A DNA stretch of 64,000 nt, from the NCBI GenBank assembly GCA_004551485.1, contig SBLD01000001.1, positions 290,424 to 354,423 on the forward strand, in the 5' to 3' direction. Under the pieces are notes generated by a model. The model saw only the letters and a list, made by a program, of their open reading frames with translations. It was not told where the DNA came from and ran no database searches. Positions 26,871 to 37,008 of the stretch are shown in pieces (within the stretch, counting starts at the first letter, position 1; each line of letters begins with the position of its first letter). The stretch comes from Billgrantia azerbaijanica (GTDB lineage: Bacteria > Pseudomonadota > Gammaproteobacteria > Pseudomonadales > Halomonadaceae). The translations under genes were made by a program, and so were the position numbers.

Positions 26871-29800
26871 ATGGACTTTGCGAAGTTTTTCGTCGACCGC
26901 CCGATCTTCGCCGCGGTGCTGTCGATCCTCCTCTTCATCGCGGGGGCGATCACCATCCCGCTGCTGCCGGTCAGCGAATACCCGGACGTGGTGCCGCCCT
27001 CGGTGGTGGTGCGCACGGTCTATCCCGGCGCCAACCCCAAGGTCATTGCCGAGACCGTGGCCACGCCGCTGGAGGAGGAGATCAACGGCGTCGAGGACAT
27101 GATGTACCTCAAGTCGGTGGCCGGCTCCGACGGGGTGCTGCAGATGACCGTGACCTTCCGCCCCGGTACCGACCCGGACGACGCGGCGGTCAAGGTGCAG
27201 AATCGGGTCAACCAGGCGCTGGCGCGGCTGCCCGAGGACGTGCGCCGGCAGGGCGTGACCACGCAGAAGCAGTCGCCGACGTTCCTGATGGTGGTGCACC
27301 TGACCGCGGAGGACGGCCGCTACGACACCCTCTACCTGCGCAACTACGCCCGTCTTCACGTCAAGGACGCCCTGGGGCGCCTGCCGGGGGTCGGCGATGC
27401 CCAGATCTTCGGCGGCGGCGACTACGCCATGCGCGCCTGGCTCGACCCGAACAAGGTCGCCGCGCGCGGGCTCACCGCCGGCGACGTGGTACAGGCGATG
27501 CGCGAGCAGAACGTGCAGGTCTCGGCCGGCCAGCTCGGCGCCGAGCCCATGCCCGACAGCGACTTCCTGACCCTGATCAACGCCCGGGGGCGCCTGACCA
27601 CCGAGGAGGAGTTCGGCGACATCGTGGTCAAGAGCGGCGCCGACGGCGAGCTCGTGCGCCTGGCCGACGTCGCCCGCCTGGAGCTGGGCGCCGGCGACTA
27701 TACCCTGCGCTCGAAGCTCGACGGCAGGGACGCCGTCGCCATCGGCGTCTTCCAGGCGCCGGGGGCGAATGCCCTGGAGATCCAGGAGAACGTCATCGCC
27801 ACCATGGACGAGCTGGCCCAGTGGTTCCCCGAGGGCGTCGAGTACGAGGCGGTGTACGACACCACCATCTTCGTGCGCGACTCGATCGAGGCCGTGATCA
27901 AGACCCTGCTGGAAGCCGTGCTGCTGGTGGTGCTGGTGGTCACGCTGTTCTTGCAGACCTGGCGCGCCTCGGTCATTCCACTGATCGCGGTGCCGGTGTC
28001 GGTGGTGGGCACCTTCGCCGTGCTCTACCTGCTGGGCTTCTCGATCAACACCCTGACCCTGTTCGGCCTGGTGCTGGCGATCGGCATCGTGGTCGACGAC
28101 GCCATCGTGGTGGTGGAGAACGTCGAGCGCAACATCGAGGAGGGATTGACGCCGATCGCCGCCGCCCACCAGGCGATGCGGGAGGTGTCCGGCCCGATCA
28201 TCGCCATCGGCCTGGTGCTGTGCGCGGTGTTCGTGCCGATGGCGTTCCTCTCCGGGGTCACCGGGCAGTTCTACCGCCAGTTCGCGGCGACCATCGCCAT
28301 CTCCACGGTGATCTCCACGATCAACTCGCTGACCCTGTCGCCGGCGCTGGCGGCGATGCTGCTCAAGCCCCACGACGCGCCCCGTGACCGCATGACCCGC
28401 CTGATCGACCTGCTGTTCGGTTGGCTGTTCCGCCCCTTCAACCGCTTCTTCGGCAGCAGCTCGGCGGCGTACCAGGGCGCGATCTCGCGCATCCTGGGCC
28501 GGCGCGGGGCGGTGTTCGTGGTGTATGCCTTGCTGCTGGTCGCGACCGGGGTCGTGTTCAAGGCGGTGCCGCCGGGCTTCATCCCGACCCAGGACAAGCA
28601 GTACCTGATCGCCGGCGTCAAGCTGCCGGAAGGGGCCTCGCTGTCGCGCACCGATGCGCTGCTGAGCCGGGTCGGCGAGCTCGCCATGCAGACCGAGGGC
28701 GTGACCCACGCGGTCGCCTTCCCCGGCCTCAACGCGCTGCAGTTCACCAACACGCCCAACAGCGGGGTGGTGTTCCTGACCCTGGCGCCCTTCGCCGAGC
28801 GCAGCCGCACGGCCGCCGAGATCAACGCCGAGATCAACGGCAAGATCGCGGGACTGCAGGAGGGCCTGGCGTTCGCCTTCATGCCGCCGCCGATCCTGGG
28901 GCTCGGCAATGGCAATGGCTGGCAGATGTTCATCGAGGACCGCGCCGGACTCGGCTACGGCGAATTGCAGAGCGCGGTGCAGGCGCTCCAGGGGGCGATC
29001 GCGCAGACGCCCGGCATGGGCTTCCCGATGAGCAGCTACCAGGCCAACGTGCCGCAGCTCGACGCCGAGGTCGACCGCACCAAGGCCAAGGCCCAGGGGG
29101 TGCCGCTGACGGGGCTGTTCGACACCCTGCAGACCTATCTCGGCTCGACCTACGTCAACGACTTCAACCAGTTCGGGCGCACCTGGCAGGTGATCGCCCA
29201 GGCCGACGCCCCCTACCGCGACAGCGTCGAGGACATCGCCAACCTGCGCACCCGCAACGAGCGCGGCGAGATGGTGCCGATCGGGTCGATGGTGCAGATC
29301 AGCCAGACCTTCGGCCCCGACCCGGTGCTGCGCTACAACGGCTATCCCGCCGCCGACCTGGCCGGCGAGGCGGACCCGCGCGTGCTCTCCTCGACGCAGG
29401 CGATGGACGCGCTGAGCGAACTCGCCGCCCGGGTGCTGCCCAATGGCATGACCTTCGAGTGGACCGACCTGAGCTACCAGCAGGCCACCCAGGGCAATGC
29501 CGCGCTGGTGGTGTTCCCGGTGTCGGTGCTGCTGGTGTTCCTGGCCCTGGCCGCGCTCTACGAGAGCTGGACCCTGCCGCTGGCGGTGATCCTGATCGTG
29601 CCGATGTGCCTGCTCTCGGCGCTGCTCGGGGTGTGGTTCATGAAGGGCGACAACAACGTCTTCGTCCAGGTCGGGCTGGTGGTGCTGATCGGCCTGGCGT
29701 GCAAGAACGCCATCCTGATCGTCGAGTTCGCCCGCGAGCTGGAGATCCAGGGCAAGGGCATCGTCGAGGCGGCGCTGGAGGCCTGCCGCCTGCGCCTGCG

Positions 29801-30041
29801 GCCGATCATCATGACCTCGATCACTTTCACCGCGGCGGTGGTGCCGCTGATGCTGGGCAGCGGCGCCGGTTCCGAAGTGCGCCAGGCGCTCGGCGTGGCG
29901 GTGTTCGCCGGCATGCTCGGGGTCACGCTGTTCGGCCTGTTCCTCACCCCGGTGTTCTACGTGGCGCTGCGCAAGCTGGTCGAGCGCGGCCGTCGGGCGC
30001 CGCAAGACACCCTGCCAGCGGAGGGCGAGTACCGTGCATAA
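26871..30041 (+). CDS. RND efflux permease, HAE1 family (MexF-like)
   Basis: 1056 residues, full length for an HAE1 pump. TM1 at 10-30 (IFAAVLSILLFIAGAITIPLLP), TM4 relay with the intact Asp pair in GIVVDDAIVVVENVERNIEEG, and TM10 with Lys in GLACKNAILIVEFAREL, so proton coupling residues are canonical, unlike the pump at 4606-7668. It overlaps the outer-membrane gene by 8 bases. Substrate range cannot be read from sequence. Confidence 0.94.
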   Translation: MDFAKFFVDRPIFAAVLSILLFIAGAITIPLLPVSEYPDVVPPSVVVRTVYPGANPKVIAETVATPLEEEINGVEDMMYLKSVAGSDGVLQMTVTFRPGTDPDDAAVKVQNRVNQALARLPEDVRRQGVTTQKQSPTFLMVVHLTAEDGRYDTLYLRNYARLHVKDALGRLPGVGDAQIFGGGDYAMRAWLDPNKVAARGLTAGDVVQAMREQNVQVSAGQLGAEPMPDSDFLTLINARGRLTTEEEFGDIVVKSGADGELVRLADVARLELGAGDYTLRSKLDGRDAVAIGVFQAPGANALEIQENVIATMDELAQWFPEGVEYEAVYDTTIFVRDSIEAVIKTLLEAVLLVVLVVTLFLQTWRASVIPLIAVPVSVVGTFAVLYLLGFSINTLTLFGLVLAIGIVVDDAIVVVENVERNIEEGLTPIAAAHQAMREVSGPIIAIGLVLCAVFVPMAFLSGVTGQFYRQFAATIAISTVISTINSLTLSPALAAMLLKPHDAPRDRMTRLIDLLFGWLFRPFNRFFGSSSAAYQGAISRILGRRGAVFVVYALLLVATGVVFKAVPPGFIPTQDKQYLIAGVKLPEGASLSRTDALLSRVGELAMQTEGVTHAVAFPGLNALQFTNTPNSGVVFLTLAPFAERSRTAAEINAEINGKIAGLQEGLAFAFMPPPILGLGNGNGWQMFIEDRAGLGYGELQSAVQALQGAIAQTPGMGFPMSSYQANVPQLDAEVDRTKAKAQGVPLTGLFDTLQTYLGSTYVNDFNQFGRTWQVIAQADAPYRDSVEDIANLRTRNERGEMVPIGSMVQISQTFGPDPVLRYNGYPAADLAGEADPRVLSSTQAMDALSELAARVLPNGMTFEWTDLSYQQATQGNAALVVFPVSVLLVFLALAALYESWTLPLAVILIVPMCLLSALLGVWFMKGDNNVFVQVGLVVLIGLACKNAILIVEFARELEIQGKGIVEAALEACRLRLRPIIMTSITFTAAVVPLMLGSGAGSEVRQALGVAVFAGMLGVTLFGLFLTPVFYVALRKLVERGRRAPQDTLPAEGEYRA

Positions 30042-31452
30042 GTTGCTGCCGATTCCCTTGTCGTTGCTGCTCACGGCCTGTGCCGTGGGCCCCGACTACC
30101 AGCCGCCCGAACGGCCGGCGCCCGAGACGCTGGCACGCGCCGACGCCGGGCTGTACGCCGCCGAGCCGGTGGCGGCGCGGTTCTGGGAACGCTTCGACGA
30201 CCCGCGGCTGACGCAGCTGGTGGAGGAGACCCTGGCCGCCAACCACGACCTGCGCGTCGCCCTGGCCCGCTACGATCGCAGCCGCGCCCTGCTGCGCGAA
30301 TCGCGGCAGGACCTGACGCCCGACGTCACCGCCGGGGCCGGCGTGGCGAACCGGCGCTCGAGCGCCGACCAGATGCCGGGCGTCTCCCGGGGCGAGCGCG
30401 ACGCCGACAGCATCGATGCCGACATCTCGGCCGTCTGGGAGCTGGACGTCTTCGGCCGCGTGCGGCGCAGCCTCGAGGCCCGGCGCGCCGAGAGCCAGGC
30501 CTCGGCGGCCGACCTGCGCGCGGTGCAGGTAGCGGTGGTCGCCGAGCTGGTCGACGCCTACTTCCGGCTGCGCGGCCTGCAGGAGCAACTGCGGGTCGCC
30601 CGGGCCAACGCCGACTACCAGCGCGAGTCGCTGGAACTGGTGGATGCGCGCCTCGCGGCGGGGCGCGGCACCCTGTTCGACAGCGTGCGCGCCAAGGCGC
30701 AGCTCGAGACCACGCGGTCGCGGATTCCGGCGCTGGAGGCCGAGATCGCCGCCCTGACGCACCGCATCGCGGTGCTGTCCGGCCGGCAGCCCGATGCCCT
30801 GGTCGCCGAACTGGAAGCGCCGGCGTCGCTGCCGGCGCTGCCCGCTCGGGTCAGCACGGGGCTGCCCGGCGAGCTGCTGCGCCGTCGTCCCGACATCGCC
30901 GCCGCCGAGCGCCGCCTGGCGGCCGCCAGTGCGCGGATCGGCATCGCCACCGCGGATCTCTACCCGCGCTTCACCCTGAGCGGCTTGCTGGGCACCCAGG
31001 CGGCCAGCACCGGTGACCTGTTCGGCCGCGACAGCGAGACGCGCCTGATCGCCCTGGGCATCGACTGGTCGTTCCTCGACAGCGGCCGCGTGCGGGCGCG
31101 CATGGCGGCCGCCGATGCCGACGCCGAGGCCAACCTCGCGCGCTACGAGCAGGCGATCCTGCGGGCGCTGGAGGAGACCGAAACCGCCCTGGTGCGCTAC
31201 GCCCAGGCGCGGCGCGAGCGCGAGCACCTGCAGGAGGCCGCCGAGGCCAGCGCCGAGGCGGCGCGTCAGGCCCGCCGGCGCTTCGAGGTCGGCATCGTCG
31301 ATTTCCTGGAGGTCATCGACGCCGAGCGCTCCCTCCTCGAGATCGAGGACGGCCTGGCGCGCAGCCACACCCGCACCGCCACGGCGCTGGTGGGGCTCTA
31401 CAAGGCGCTGGCCGGGGGCTGGCCCGAGGCGCGCGTGTCCCGCGAGAGCTGA
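30034..31452 (+). CDS. Outer-membrane efflux lipoprotein (NodT/OprN-like)
   Basis: 472 residues. A lipoprotein signal (LSLLLTAC) is followed by CAVGPDYQPPERPAPETL and two TolC-type repeats with the WWERFDDPRL-like FWERFDDPRLTQLVEETLAAN and ELLRRRPDIAAAERRLAAASARIGIA signatures. It completes the tripartite pump with the two upstream genes. Its 3' end overlaps by 55 bases with a convergent acetyltransferase gene. Confidence 0.92.
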   Translation: MHKLLPIPLSLLLTACAVGPDYQPPERPAPETLARADAGLYAAEPVAARFWERFDDPRLTQLVEETLAANHDLRVALARYDRSRALLRESRQDLTPDVTAGAGVANRRSSADQMPGVSRGERDADSIDADISAVWELDVFGRVRRSLEARRAESQASAADLRAVQVAVVAELVDAYFRLRGLQEQLRVARANADYQRESLELVDARLAAGRGTLFDSVRAKAQLETTRSRIPALEAEIAALTHRIAVLSGRQPDALVAELEAPASLPALPARVSTGLPGELLRRRPDIAAAERRLAAASARIGIATADLYPRFTLSGLLGTQAASTGDLFGRDSETRLIALGIDWSFLDSGRVRARMAAADADAEANLARYEQAILRALEETETALVRYAQARREREHLQEAAEASAEAARQARRRFEVGIVDFLEVIDAERSLLEIEDGLARSHTRTATALVGLYKALAGGWPEARVSRES

Positions 31453-32168
31453 GCGGTGAGCGTGGTGAGCGCGAGCCGCTGCCGCCCCCGGTCATCGAAG
31501 TTGTCCGGCGACAGCCAGCGCGTGAAGGCGTGCTCCTGCGCGGGCCATTCGCTGTCGAGGATCGAGAACCAGGCGGTATCGCGGTTGCGGCCAGCCACCA
31601 CGCGGTGCTGACGGAAGACACCCTCGAAGCGAAAGCCCAGGCGCTCGGCGGCGCGCCGCGAGGGGGCGTTGAGCGCGTCGCACTTCCATTCGTAGCGGCG
31701 GTAACCGAGCGCGAAGGCGCGGCGCATCATCAGCGCCATGGCCTCGGTGGCGGCCGGGGTGCGCTTCAGGCGCGGCGAGAAGTGCAGGTGGCCGACCTCG
31801 ATCACGCCGTGATCGGGCTCGATGCGCAGGTAGGCGGCCAGGCCCAGTGCCTGGCCGCTGGCCGTTTCGACGATGGCGTAGAAGCTGGGATCGCGACTGG
31901 CCGCCCGTCCCGCCAGCCAGTCGCGGTATTGGGCGACGTTGTCGAAGGGGCGGCCGCCCAGATAGGTCCAGCGTTCCTCTCGTCCCTCACCGGGCGTATC
32001 ACTGGGGGCGAGGAATGCCGCATGCAGGGCGTCGGCGTGACGCTCCACATCCAGCGGCTCGACGCGAACCCGGCGCCCCGTCATGGGCTCGGGAGCGGGA
32101 TAGAGCGCGCCCCGCCAGTCGGCTACCCGGTGGCCAACGGGCTGGCCATAGGCGTTCGTTTCCGTCAT
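31398..32168 (-). CDS. GNAT N-acetyltransferase (RimJ/RimL-like)
   Basis: 256 residues from the ATG behind CTGGAGG; longer in-frame readings have no ribosome site. The RimJ/RimL-type fold shows EVGHLHFSPRLKRTPAATEAMALMMRRAF and YEWKCDALNAPSRRAAERLGFRFEGVFRQH, the acetyl-CoA and acceptor motifs. It overlaps the upstream GNAT gene by 4 bases, and its last codons overlap the convergent efflux gene. The acceptor is unknown. Confidence 0.86.
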   Translation of the reverse strand: MTETNAYGQPVGHRVADWRGALYPAPEPMTGRRVRVEPLDVERHADALHAAFLAPSDTPGEGREERWTYLGGRPFDNVAQYRDWLAGRAASRDPSFYAIVETASGQALGLAAYLRIEPDHGVIEVGHLHFSPRLKRTPAATEAMALMMRRAFALGYRRYEWKCDALNAPSRRAAERLGFRFEGVFRQHRVVAGRNRDTAWFSILDSEWPAQEHAFTRWLSPDNFDDRGRQRLALTTLTAQLSRDTRASGQPPASAL

Positions 32169-32638
32169 GGGCGGCACGCCTCCAGGACCTGGTCGTTCAC
32201 CGTCAACGCATAGTGGTGAAACGCTGTGTCGCGCTGCCAGCCCAGCGACGCGTAGAGCCCTTGAGCGACGCGATTCTCGATCTGGGTGGCCAGCTTCAAC
32301 TGCTTGACGCCATGGGCCCGGGCCAGGTCGCGGGCGGCGCTCATCAGTGCGCGGCCGATGCCGCGCTCGCGCGCGTGAGGGGCGACGAAGAGATCGTTGA
32401 GCAGCCACAGCGGGGCCAGGCGCACGGTGGAGAAGAGCGGGTAGAGCTGCACGAAGCCCTGCAGCTCGCCGTCCTCGCCTTCATGGACCAGCAGGTGCGA
32501 ATCGCCCAACCCCAGGCGGTGGGCCAGGAAATTCCGGGCAGCGGCGGGGTCCGACGGCTGGCCGTAGAAGACGCGGTAGCCGTCGAGCAGCGCACCGAGG
32601 GCTTCGATATCGCGCAGCTTGGCATGACGCACGGTCAT
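32165..32638 (-). CDS. GNAT N-acetyltransferase
   Basis: 157 residues from an ATG behind AGGAGGAC. The acetyl-CoA loop is seen in LNDLFVAPHARERGIGRALMSAARDLAR (Q/R-x-x-G-x-G/A variant RERGIGRA), followed by NRVAQGLYASLGWQRDTAFHHYAL. The two GNAT genes form a unit divergent from a MocR-type regulator, a common bacterial arrangement, so the regulator probably controls them. Confidence 0.88.
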   Translation of the reverse strand: MTVRHAKLRDIEALGALLDGYRVFYGQPSDPAAARNFLAHRLGLGDSHLLVHEGEDGELQGFVQLYPLFSTVRLAPLWLLNDLFVAPHARERGIGRALMSAARDLARAHGVKQLKLATQIENRVAQGLYASLGWQRDTAFHHYALTVNDQVLEACRP

Positions 32639-32721
32639 GGGGGAGTCCTCCTGAGGTGATGACACCCGCCCACTCTGGCGGCATAGTGGTTCCTTCATAA
32701 GAGCCAATTTTCGGGGAAATC

Positions 32722-34233
32722 ATGGAACCAGTGAGGGATGGCGAGGCGGACTGGACGCTCGAGGCGCTGGGGCTCGAGCTGGCCGAGCCGGGCTCGGCGC
32801 CGCTGGCGCAACGCCTGTATCGCGCCCTGCGTGGCTGGATACAGGCCGGCCGCCTGGCCAGCGGGCAACGGCTGCCGTCCTCGCGTCGCATGGCCCGTGA
32901 GCTGGGCGTCGGGCGCAATACCGTGCTGGCCGCCGTCGACCAGTTGATCGCCGAAGGCTTTCTGGAAAGCCGTCGCGGGGCCGGCATCTTCGTCGCCGAT
33001 GTGGCGTTCGAGGGCGTGGCGAGCCAGTGCCGTGAGGCGCGGCCGTCGTCCGCCGGCAGCGACGTGGGCGAGGCGGCGCTGTCGGCGCGGGGCCGGCGCC
33101 TGCTCGCCTACTGCGCCACCCTCGACGAGCGCCACGGCGCCTTCGCCCCCGGGGTGCCGGCGCTGGACCGCTTCCCCCACGAGCTCTGGCAGCGGCTGTT
33201 GCGGCGCCACCAGCACGCGATGCCCACCGCTTGGCTGGATTACCAGGCCCAGGGCGGCGTACCGGCCCTGCGCGAGGCGCTGTGCGACTACCTGCAGCTG
33301 TCGCGTTCGGTGCGCTGCCACCCCGGCCAGGTGCTGATCGTGCAGGGGGCGCAGCAGGGCTTCGAGCTGATCGCGCGCCTGCTCGGCGACGTCGGCGACC
33401 GGGTGTGGGTCGAGGAGCCGGGCTACAGCGGCGCCCAGGCCTGTTTCAGCGCCGCCGGCTTCGCGGTGGAAGCGGTACCGGTGGACGCCGAGGGCATGGA
33501 CGTCGCGAGCGTCGCCGCCACGCGGCCTGCGCCCCGGCTGATCCATGTCACCCCCTCCCACCAGTACCCCAGCGGCGTGACCATGAGCCTGGCGCGGCGC
33601 CTGGCGCTCCTCGAGGCCGCCGAGCGCCATGGCGCCTGGATCGTCGAGGACGACTACGACAGCGAGTTCCGCTATGGCCAGCGGCCCATCGCCGCGCTGC
33701 AGGGGCTCGTCGACGGGGCGCGGGTGATCTACGTCGGCACCTTCAGCAAGGTGCTCTATCCGGGGCTGCGGCTGGGCTATCTGGTGCTGCCCGAGTCCCT
33801 GGTCGGGCCGTTCCGGCGCGCCAATGCGCGACTGCATCGCGAGGGGCAGTACCCGGTGCAGGCGGCGCTGGCCGAGTTCATCGCCCGCGGACATTTCTCG
33901 CGTCACGTACGGCGCATGCGCGACTGCTACCGCGGACGCCAGGCGCGCCTGCGCGCGGCCCTGGCACCCGCGGTGGCGCGCGGCCTGCGGCTCTCCGAAG
34001 GCCAGGCCGGCATGCACCTGGTGGCCTGGCTCGACAGCCTGGAAACCGAACGGGTGCTGGTCGAGCGCGCGGTCGGGCAGGGCATCACGCTCTCGCCGCT
34101 GTCGCGCTACTACCTGCGTCGCCCGGGCCGGCCCGGGCTGGTGCTGGGCTACGCCGGCGCCGACGAGGAGGCGATCGAGCGCGCCGGCCGCTGGCTGGCG
34201 CGCGAGTGGGAGCGGAGCGTCCGCGAGCGGTGA
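32722..34233 (+). CDS. MocR-type regulator (GntR helix-turn-helix fused to aminotransferase fold)
   Basis: 503 residues. The N-terminal GntR winged helix (about 25-95; SGQRLPSSRRMARELGVGRNTVLAAVDQLIAEGF) is joined by a linker to a class I aminotransferase-like domain with VEEPGYSGAQACFSAAGF, EDDYDSEFRYGQRP and the PLP lysine in VGTFSKVLYPGLRLGY. MocR proteins use PLP as effector-binding group rather than catalytic cofactor. It is divergent from two GNAT genes and 111 bases upstream of the M16 peptidase gene on the same strand. Confidence 0.92.
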   Translation: MEPVRDGEADWTLEALGLELAEPGSAPLAQRLYRALRGWIQAGRLASGQRLPSSRRMARELGVGRNTVLAAVDQLIAEGFLESRRGAGIFVADVAFEGVASQCREARPSSAGSDVGEAALSARGRRLLAYCATLDERHGAFAPGVPALDRFPHELWQRLLRRHQHAMPTAWLDYQAQGGVPALREALCDYLQLSRSVRCHPGQVLIVQGAQQGFELIARLLGDVGDRVWVEEPGYSGAQACFSAAGFAVEAVPVDAEGMDVASVAATRPAPRLIHVTPSHQYPSGVTMSLARRLALLEAAERHGAWIVEDDYDSEFRYGQRPIAALQGLVDGARVIYVGTFSKVLYPGLRLGYLVLPESLVGPFRRANARLHREGQYPVQAALAEFIARGHFSRHVRRMRDCYRGRQARLRAALAPAVARGLRLSEGQAGMHLVAWLDSLETERVLVERAVGQGITLSPLSRYYLRRPGRPGLVLGYAGADEEAIERAGRWLAREWERSVRER

Positions 34234-34344
34234 TGGCCCGGTACCGCGGCGTCGAGCGCCTCCCGGGGCTGTGGTACCGTGACGGTAACGTCGGCGGCGG
34301 CCGAGCGTCGCCCGCCCGCTCCTCCCTGGTCCGGAATCGTGTCG

Positions 34345-37008
34345 ATGATCCACACCCCGCCCGGCGATCGCCGCCAGTGTCGCTCGCTCACCCTGCGCAA
34401 TGGCCTGAGGGTCCTGCTGCTGGCCGACCCCGATGCCGACCAGGCCGGCGCCGCCATGAGCGTCGCTGCCGGCAGCAGCCAGGAGCCGCCCGAGCTCCCC
34501 GGGCTGGCCCACCTGCTGGAGCACATGCTGTTCCTGGGCACCGAGAAGTACCCGGCGGCGGACGACTTCCCCAGCTACGTCCAGGGGCACGGCGGGCGCT
34601 ACAACGCCACCACGGAGAGCGACCAGACCCGCTACTTCTTCGAGGTCCCGCCGGCCCACCTGGCCGGGGCGCTGGACCGGTTCGCCCAGTTCTTCATCGC
34701 CCCGTGCCTCGACGCGGCGGCCGTCGCCCGGGAGCGGGAGGTGATCGACGCCGAGTACCGGGCGCGGCTGGCGGACGACGAGCAGTGCATCCTGGGCGTC
34801 ATCAAGCAGGTGCTCGATCCGGGGCACCCCGCCAGCCGTTTCTTCGCCGGCAACCGCGAGAGCCTGGACGCGACGCCCGAGGCGCTGCGCCGCGCCCTGG
34901 TGGCCTTCCACGCGCGCTACTACGCGGCGGCCAACCTGCAGCTGGTGGTCGTCGGCACGCCGCCGCTGGCGCGCCTGGAGCAGGTGGTGGAAGCGGCCTT
35001 TGCAGCCATCCCCGAGCGGCCGCGGCCGGCGCCGGCCGCCTGGCCCGCCCTGCTGCCGGCCGACGAGCTGCCCCGCTGGCTGGCGCTGCGGCCGAACCGC
35101 CCCTGCCACGAGCTGCGCCTGTGCTTCCCGGTGCCGGCCCTGCAGCCGGAAGACTACCAGCAGCCCTGGGACTACCTGGGGGAGCTGCTGACCTTCCGCG
35201 GCGCCGGCGGCCTGCAGGGCCAGCTCCGGGACCGGGGATGGCTGACGGCCATCGACACCGGGATCCTGCTGGAGACGCGTCCACAGGCCCTCTTCCAGAT
35301 CCGCCTGAGCCTCACGCCCGAAGGCATGCGGCACGGCGGGGCCGTCGCCGCGGCCGTGTTCGCCGGCCTGCGGCGGATCGCGACGGACGGCATCGCCGCC
35401 TGGCGTCACCGGGAACGCCAGGCCCTCGCCGCGCAGCGCTTCCGGCTGGCGGCGGCGACCTCGACCGTCGACCAGGTCAAGACGCTGGCTTACCAGCTCC
35501 ACCGCTATCCGATGACGGAAGCGCTGCGCGGCCCCTACCGGCTGGACGCCTTCCGGCCCGAGGTGATCCGCCGCTGCCTGGCCCACCTGACCCCGGACAA
35601 CCTGCTGGCGCTGGCGATCGACCCCGCGACCCAGGGCGAGCACACCAGCCCCCACTTCCCGACGCCCTACCGGCGCGTCGCGCCGCCGCCACTCGATGAC
35701 GTGGCGGATGACGCGGCGCTCGACGTCGCGCTGCCCCCGCCCAATCCCTTCATCACCGAGGCGCCGACGGCAGCGACGGCGCACGATGCGCCCGCACCCC
35801 GGCCGCTGCGCGACGCCGGCGCCTGCCGGCTCTGGTACCAACCGCTCGCGGGGTTTCCCGCCGGTCGCATGCAACTGTGCCTGAACCTGGTGTCCGCGCA
35901 CGCCACGTCGGCCCGGGACACCCAGGTCCTGACGGCGCTGCTCGTCGCCTGGCTGGAAGAGGCGCTGGCCGCCGAGCTGCAGCAGGCGCGCACCGCGGGC
36001 CTGGAGGTGACGCTGGAGCGCCACCACCAGGGCATCGCGCTGCAGGCCAGGGGCGCCCCCGAGGCGCTCGAGCGGCTGCTGCCGCGGCTGATGCAGTGTC
36101 TGGCGCACGAGCCGATCCGCCCCCTGCGCGTCACCCAGGCCCGGCAGGCGCTGCAGGAGCGCTGGGAGCGGCAGCGGCACGACTATGCGTTTCGCCGTCT
36201 GCTGCAACTACCCGCAGTGCGGCTGGGGCACGGCTTCAGCGAGGCGGAGGGGCTGGCCGAGCTGGCATCGCTTGATGCCGAACGGCTGTCGGCATTTCGC
36301 CACGCGCTGCTCGGCGGCGTGGCGCTCGACGGTCTGCTGGCCGGCGATCTGGCCCCCTCGCAGGCCGAGCGGCTGGCCGCGCTGCTCGAGGCGCAGCTGG
36401 CGCCTGGCGGCGAGGGCGCCCCCGTGGCGCGCTGTGTGCCGGGCGGCGTGCCGCTACAGACCGGCAAGAGTTACCACTACCGGCTCGACACGCCTCACGC
36501 CGACAGTGCGGTGGCGCTCTACCTGCCGGCGTCCGATGATTCCCCCTCCCTGGAGGTGTGCTACCGCCTGCTGGCCGCGCTGCTGCACGACGCCTTCTAT
36601 CAGCGGCTGCGCGTCGAGGAGCAGCTCGGCTATGTGGTCCTGGCGCGCTACCTCCCCGTGCATGAGAGCCCCGGGCTGATCCTGCTGGTGCAGTCGCCGT
36701 CGCAGTCGGTGGCCGAGCTGCAGCGGCGCATCGGCCGTTTCCTGACGGCGCCCGATGCACCACCGTTGGCGTGCGATGCCGCGCGCTTCGCCCACTACCG
36801 CGACGGCCTCCTGCAGGCCCTGACGCAGCAGCAGCGACAGCCCGACCAGCGGGTGGCGCAGAGTTGGGCGGCCCTGAATCGCGGCGATACCGCCGTCGAG
36901 CGGCCCCGGCAGCTGGCGCAGGCCCTGGCTGACCTCACCCTCGAGGAACTGCAGCGGTTCTATCAGCGTCAACTGCTGCCTTCGCCCTGGATGTGGCTGC
37001 ATACCTGA
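34345..37008 (+). CDS. pqqF: M16-family zinc peptidase, PqqF-like
   Basis: 887 residues from the ATG at 34345; a GTG 66 bases upstream is an alternative. The inverted zinc motif His56-Leu-Leu-Glu59-His60 is followed by Glu137 exactly 76 residues later (REREVIDAEY), as in pitrilysins. Several M16 repeats follow, the later ones without zinc ligands. Pitrilysin, insulinase and PqqF share this layout. PqqF trims or degrades the PqqA peptide after crosslinking; the nearby pqqA, pqqD and pqqE support that name, but ordinary pitrilysin (about 960 residues) cannot be excluded. Confidence 0.82.
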   Translation: MIHTPPGDRRQCRSLTLRNGLRVLLLADPDADQAGAAMSVAAGSSQEPPELPGLAHLLEHMLFLGTEKYPAADDFPSYVQGHGGRYNATTESDQTRYFFEVPPAHLAGALDRFAQFFIAPCLDAAAVAREREVIDAEYRARLADDEQCILGVIKQVLDPGHPASRFFAGNRESLDATPEALRRALVAFHARYYAAANLQLVVVGTPPLARLEQVVEAAFAAIPERPRPAPAAWPALLPADELPRWLALRPNRPCHELRLCFPVPALQPEDYQQPWDYLGELLTFRGAGGLQGQLRDRGWLTAIDTGILLETRPQALFQIRLSLTPEGMRHGGAVAAAVFAGLRRIATDGIAAWRHRERQALAAQRFRLAAATSTVDQVKTLAYQLHRYPMTEALRGPYRLDAFRPEVIRRCLAHLTPDNLLALAIDPATQGEHTSPHFPTPYRRVAPPPLDDVADDAALDVALPPPNPFITEAPTAATAHDAPAPRPLRDAGACRLWYQPLAGFPAGRMQLCLNLVSAHATSARDTQVLTALLVAWLEEALAAELQQARTAGLEVTLERHHQGIALQARGAPEALERLLPRLMQCLAHEPIRPLRVTQARQALQERWERQRHDYAFRRLLQLPAVRLGHGFSEAEGLAELASLDAERLSAFRHALLGGVALDGLLAGDLAPSQAERLAALLEAQLAPGGEGAPVARCVPGGVPLQTGKSYHYRLDTPHADSAVALYLPASDDSPSLEVCYRLLAALLHDAFYQRLRVEEQLGYVVLARYLPVHESPGLILLVQSPSQSVAELQRRIGRFLTAPDAPPLACDAARFAHYRDGLLQALTQQQRQPDQRVAQSWAALNRGDTAVERPRQLAQALADLTLEELQRFYQRQLLPSPWMWLHT

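Noticed and set aside
25680-30074. 1464-codon open frame on the minus strand opposite the MexEF-like genes
   Set aside because: It mirrors the codon structure of the plus-strand efflux genes in very GC-rich DNA, has a His/Gln/Arg-rich composition without domains, and spans three real genes.
32695-36207. 1170-codon open frame on the minus strand across the MocR and M16 peptidase genes
   Set aside because: Composition is Gln/His/Arg/Gly-rich without domain signals, and both plus-strand genes are complete.
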